Source of the DNA: Saprospiraceae bacterium
GTDB taxonomy: Bacteria; Bacteroidota; Bacteroidia; Chitinophagales; Saprospiraceae
Reading direction: 5' to 3'
DNA length: 8,011 nt
Assembly: GCA_013042795.1 (NCBI GenBank)
Contig: JABDPK010000028.1
Location: 1 to 8,011, forward strand
Shown here: one piece after another, positions 6,915 through 8,011 of the stretch
How the letters are laid out: the number at the start of each line of letters is the position of its first letter
How positions within the stretch are numbered: the first letter of the stretch is position 1
Program-made: the position numbers and the translations under genes
Notes under the pieces: generated by a model
What the model saw: only the letters and a program-made list of their open reading frames with translations
What the model was told of the DNA's origin: nothing
Database searches by the model: none

Positions 6915-7863
6915 ATCCAATATGAAAAAGGGCATCGCCCTGGTTAACTACTGAAGCATTATTGTGACCTATAATATATCCTTCCCTGCTGGCAATAACT
7001 GCAATTGACTTTTGGCCATTTGCATCATTGATCGATCCAAGTTTTTCACCTTTTACAACTTTTGTTCCCGACGCTTTTGTCCATATGAAAATACCTGAAT
7101 AGGATGCTCTGACCCAACTTGTTTTCCGGATTGTGATTGAAGGAATCCTGCTTCGTCCCAGGGTTCTTTCTTTCAGGATATTAAGATGTTCAAGGCAATT
7201 TATCAGGCCATTCAAGCCTAGTTCAATGGCAAAGCCATTTAACCGTACAGATTCTCCTCCTTCATAAATCAGGGTAGGGATTTTGAGGTCTCTGGCTGTC
7301 TTTCTCAGGGATTTCAGAATTACGCCGCTTTCAATAATAAAAGGGGGATTAAAAACTGAGGCCAGTATGGAAGCTTCGGTATCTTTTCTTGTATGCCTTA
7401 TCTGAGGATAATTGAATCTCGAATCACCACCTGTGTGAAAATCAAATATATAATCTACATGTGGTAGAATATATTTGGTCAGGGTTCTTGCTATTCTGGA
7501 TGCTAGAGAACCTGTTAATGTGCCCGGGAAACTCCTGTTTACATCTTTACCATCTGGTACATAACGGTTAAAATTAATAAAGCCATAAATATTGAGAAGG
7601 GGGATTACGATCAGAGTTCCACTTTTCAACTTATCCAGTTCATGGTCTTTAAGAAATTTTCTGACAATCTCTATACCGTTTATCTCGTCACCATGAACCC
7701 CTGCCAACACGAGTGCAACCGGACCTTCTTCTAAAGCTCTGAAAATATGGGCCTGTATTGTAATCCTGGTATCGGATGGCAATCGGCCTACATTCAACTT
7801 GACCACGCCTGAATCTCCAGGTTTGAACACCGTCCTGTCTATCTTTATGTCTCCTTGTGACAT
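6892..7863 (-). CDS. Succinylglutamate desuccinylase/aspartoacylase-family zinc hydrolase (M14-like fold)
   Basis: This 323-residue protein belongs to the AstE/AspA branch of the M14 zinc carboxypeptidase fold. Visible zinc ligands are His57 and Glu60 in AGVHGDEINGIE and His143 in DFHTGG. The substrate-side stretch DGKDVNRSFPG (104-114) and the late YEGGES (200-205), probably holding the catalytic Glu201, also fit. After about 235 comes a beta-rich C-terminal domain (VRASYSGIF to GDALFHIG) of the barrel type seen in this family. No signal peptide is present, so it should be cytoplasmic. Known relatives remove acyl groups from amino acids (succinylglutamate, N-acetylaspartate), but this subgroup has no assured substrate and should not be called AstE; no other arginine-catabolism gene is nearby. 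It begins 12 nt after the rimK stop and overlaps dacB at its end. The ATG at 7863 is the first possible start after rimK in this frame that keeps the full N-terminal domain. Confidence 0.88.
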   Translation of the reverse strand: MSQGDIKIDRTVFKPGDSGVVKLNVGRLPSDTRITIQAHIFRALEEGPVALVLAGVHGDEINGIEIVRKFLKDHELDKLKSGTLIVIPLLNIYGFINFNRYVPDGKDVNRSFPGTLTGSLASRIARTLTKYILPHVDYIFDFHTGGDSRFNYPQIRHTRKDTEASILASVFNPPFIIESGVILKSLRKTARDLKIPTLIYEGGESVRLNGFAIELGLNGLINCLEHLNILKERTLGRSRIPSITIRKTSWVRASYSGIFIWTKASGTKVVKGEKLGSINDANGQKSIAVIASREGYIIGHNNASVVNQGDALFHIGYESEIIS

Positions 7864-7875
7864 TAATATGCAATT

Positions 7876-8011
7876 TTATTTATTCACACTCCGCTCGACA
7901 AAATTAATAATTCGTCCGGCGATGTCATTTTTTGTTGTTGTTTCAATGCCTTCCAGGCCAGGCGATGCATTAACTTCAAGGATCAAGGGACCCCGGTCAG
8001 ACCGAAGCATG
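7876..8011 (-). CDS. rimK: C-terminal end of RimK, ribosomal protein S6 glutamate ligase (ATP-grasp), 5' part outside the window
   Basis: Reading leftward from the window edge, 44 codons precede a TAA at 7876-7878. They contain [15 protein letters not shown], the end of the ATP-grasp catalytic core in which the Glu and Asn of EVNASPG bind magnesium, followed by the RimK-typical [16 protein letters not shown] helix. RimK adds glutamate residues to the C terminus of ribosomal protein S6; some relatives ligate other amino acids, so the exact substrate is inferred. The first visible Met is internal, not the start. It is the most upstream gene seen in the leftward run and lies 12 nt before the zinc hydrolase gene, which argues for one transcript. 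Confidence 0.9.
   Translation of the reverse strand, partial: MLRSDRGPLILEVNASPGLEGIETTTKNDIAGRIINFVERSVNK

Noticed and set aside
6892..7863. Calling the zinc hydrolase AstE of the arginine succinyltransferase pathway
   Set aside because: No astA, astB, astC or astD gene is nearby and the neighbour is rimK; the family name alone does not support that pathway.
7688..7873. Short minus-strand frame overlapping the start of the zinc hydrolase gene
   Set aside because: Out-of-frame shadow of a well-supported gene; its product is a low-complexity basic peptide with no family features.
1..8011. CRISPR array, insertion sequence, phage, tRNA or riboswitch
   Set aside because: No spaced direct repeats, transposase or integrase motifs, tRNA-like cloverleaf, or long structured leader were found; all gaps between genes are under 100 bases.

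Overview
The window reads as an ordinary chromosomal stretch of a member of the Bacteroidota (Bacteroidetes). The evidence is a C-terminal type IX secretion (T9SS) sorting domain in the first gene, Bacteroidota-like RecG, PurA and RimK sequences, start codons preceded by A/T-rich leaders with no clear Shine-Dalgarno sequence, and one exact match to the Bacteroidota -7 promoter element TAnnTTTG. Base composition looks moderately AT-rich throughout. I cannot fix the class. The SdrD-like domain end joined to a T9SS tail is frequent in Saprospiria and Cytophagia, but that is only a hint.

Layout. 1-693 (+): 3' end of a large secreted or cell-surface protein, cut by the window start. 723-760: compact bidirectional terminator between this gene and the convergent recG. 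759-2861 (-): recG, the branch-migration helicase. 2862-2945: short divergent promoter region. 2946-3317 (+): rbfA, a 30S maturation factor. 3395-4660 (+): purA, adenylosuccinate synthetase, with its own candidate promoter. 4661-4728: convergent junction with a small hairpin. 4729-8011 (-): a four-gene run transcribed leftward in the order rimK (only its last 44 codons are inside), an AstE/AspA-like zinc deacylase/carboxypeptidase, dacB (PBP4-type D,D-peptidase), and a predicted lipoprotein with a SAM-methyltransferase fold. Gaps in this run are 12 and 35 nt, plus one overlap, so it is very likely an operon.

How the genes fit together. recG, rbfA and purA are housekeeping functions (DNA repair, ribosome maturation, purine synthesis) with no obvious joint role. 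The leftward run is more suggestive. RimK adds glutamate residues to the C terminus of ribosomal protein S6, and the next gene encodes a zinc enzyme of the fold that removes acyl or terminal amino-acid groups. The last two genes encode envelope proteins (a periplasmic peptidoglycan peptidase and a predicted lipoprotein).

I found no tRNA, rRNA, CRISPR, insertion sequence, phage gene or other mobile feature, and no stretch over 300 bases lacks a gene. I see no strong case for a wholly new system. The best leads are the RimK/zinc-deacylase pair and the predicted envelope-anchored methyltransferase.
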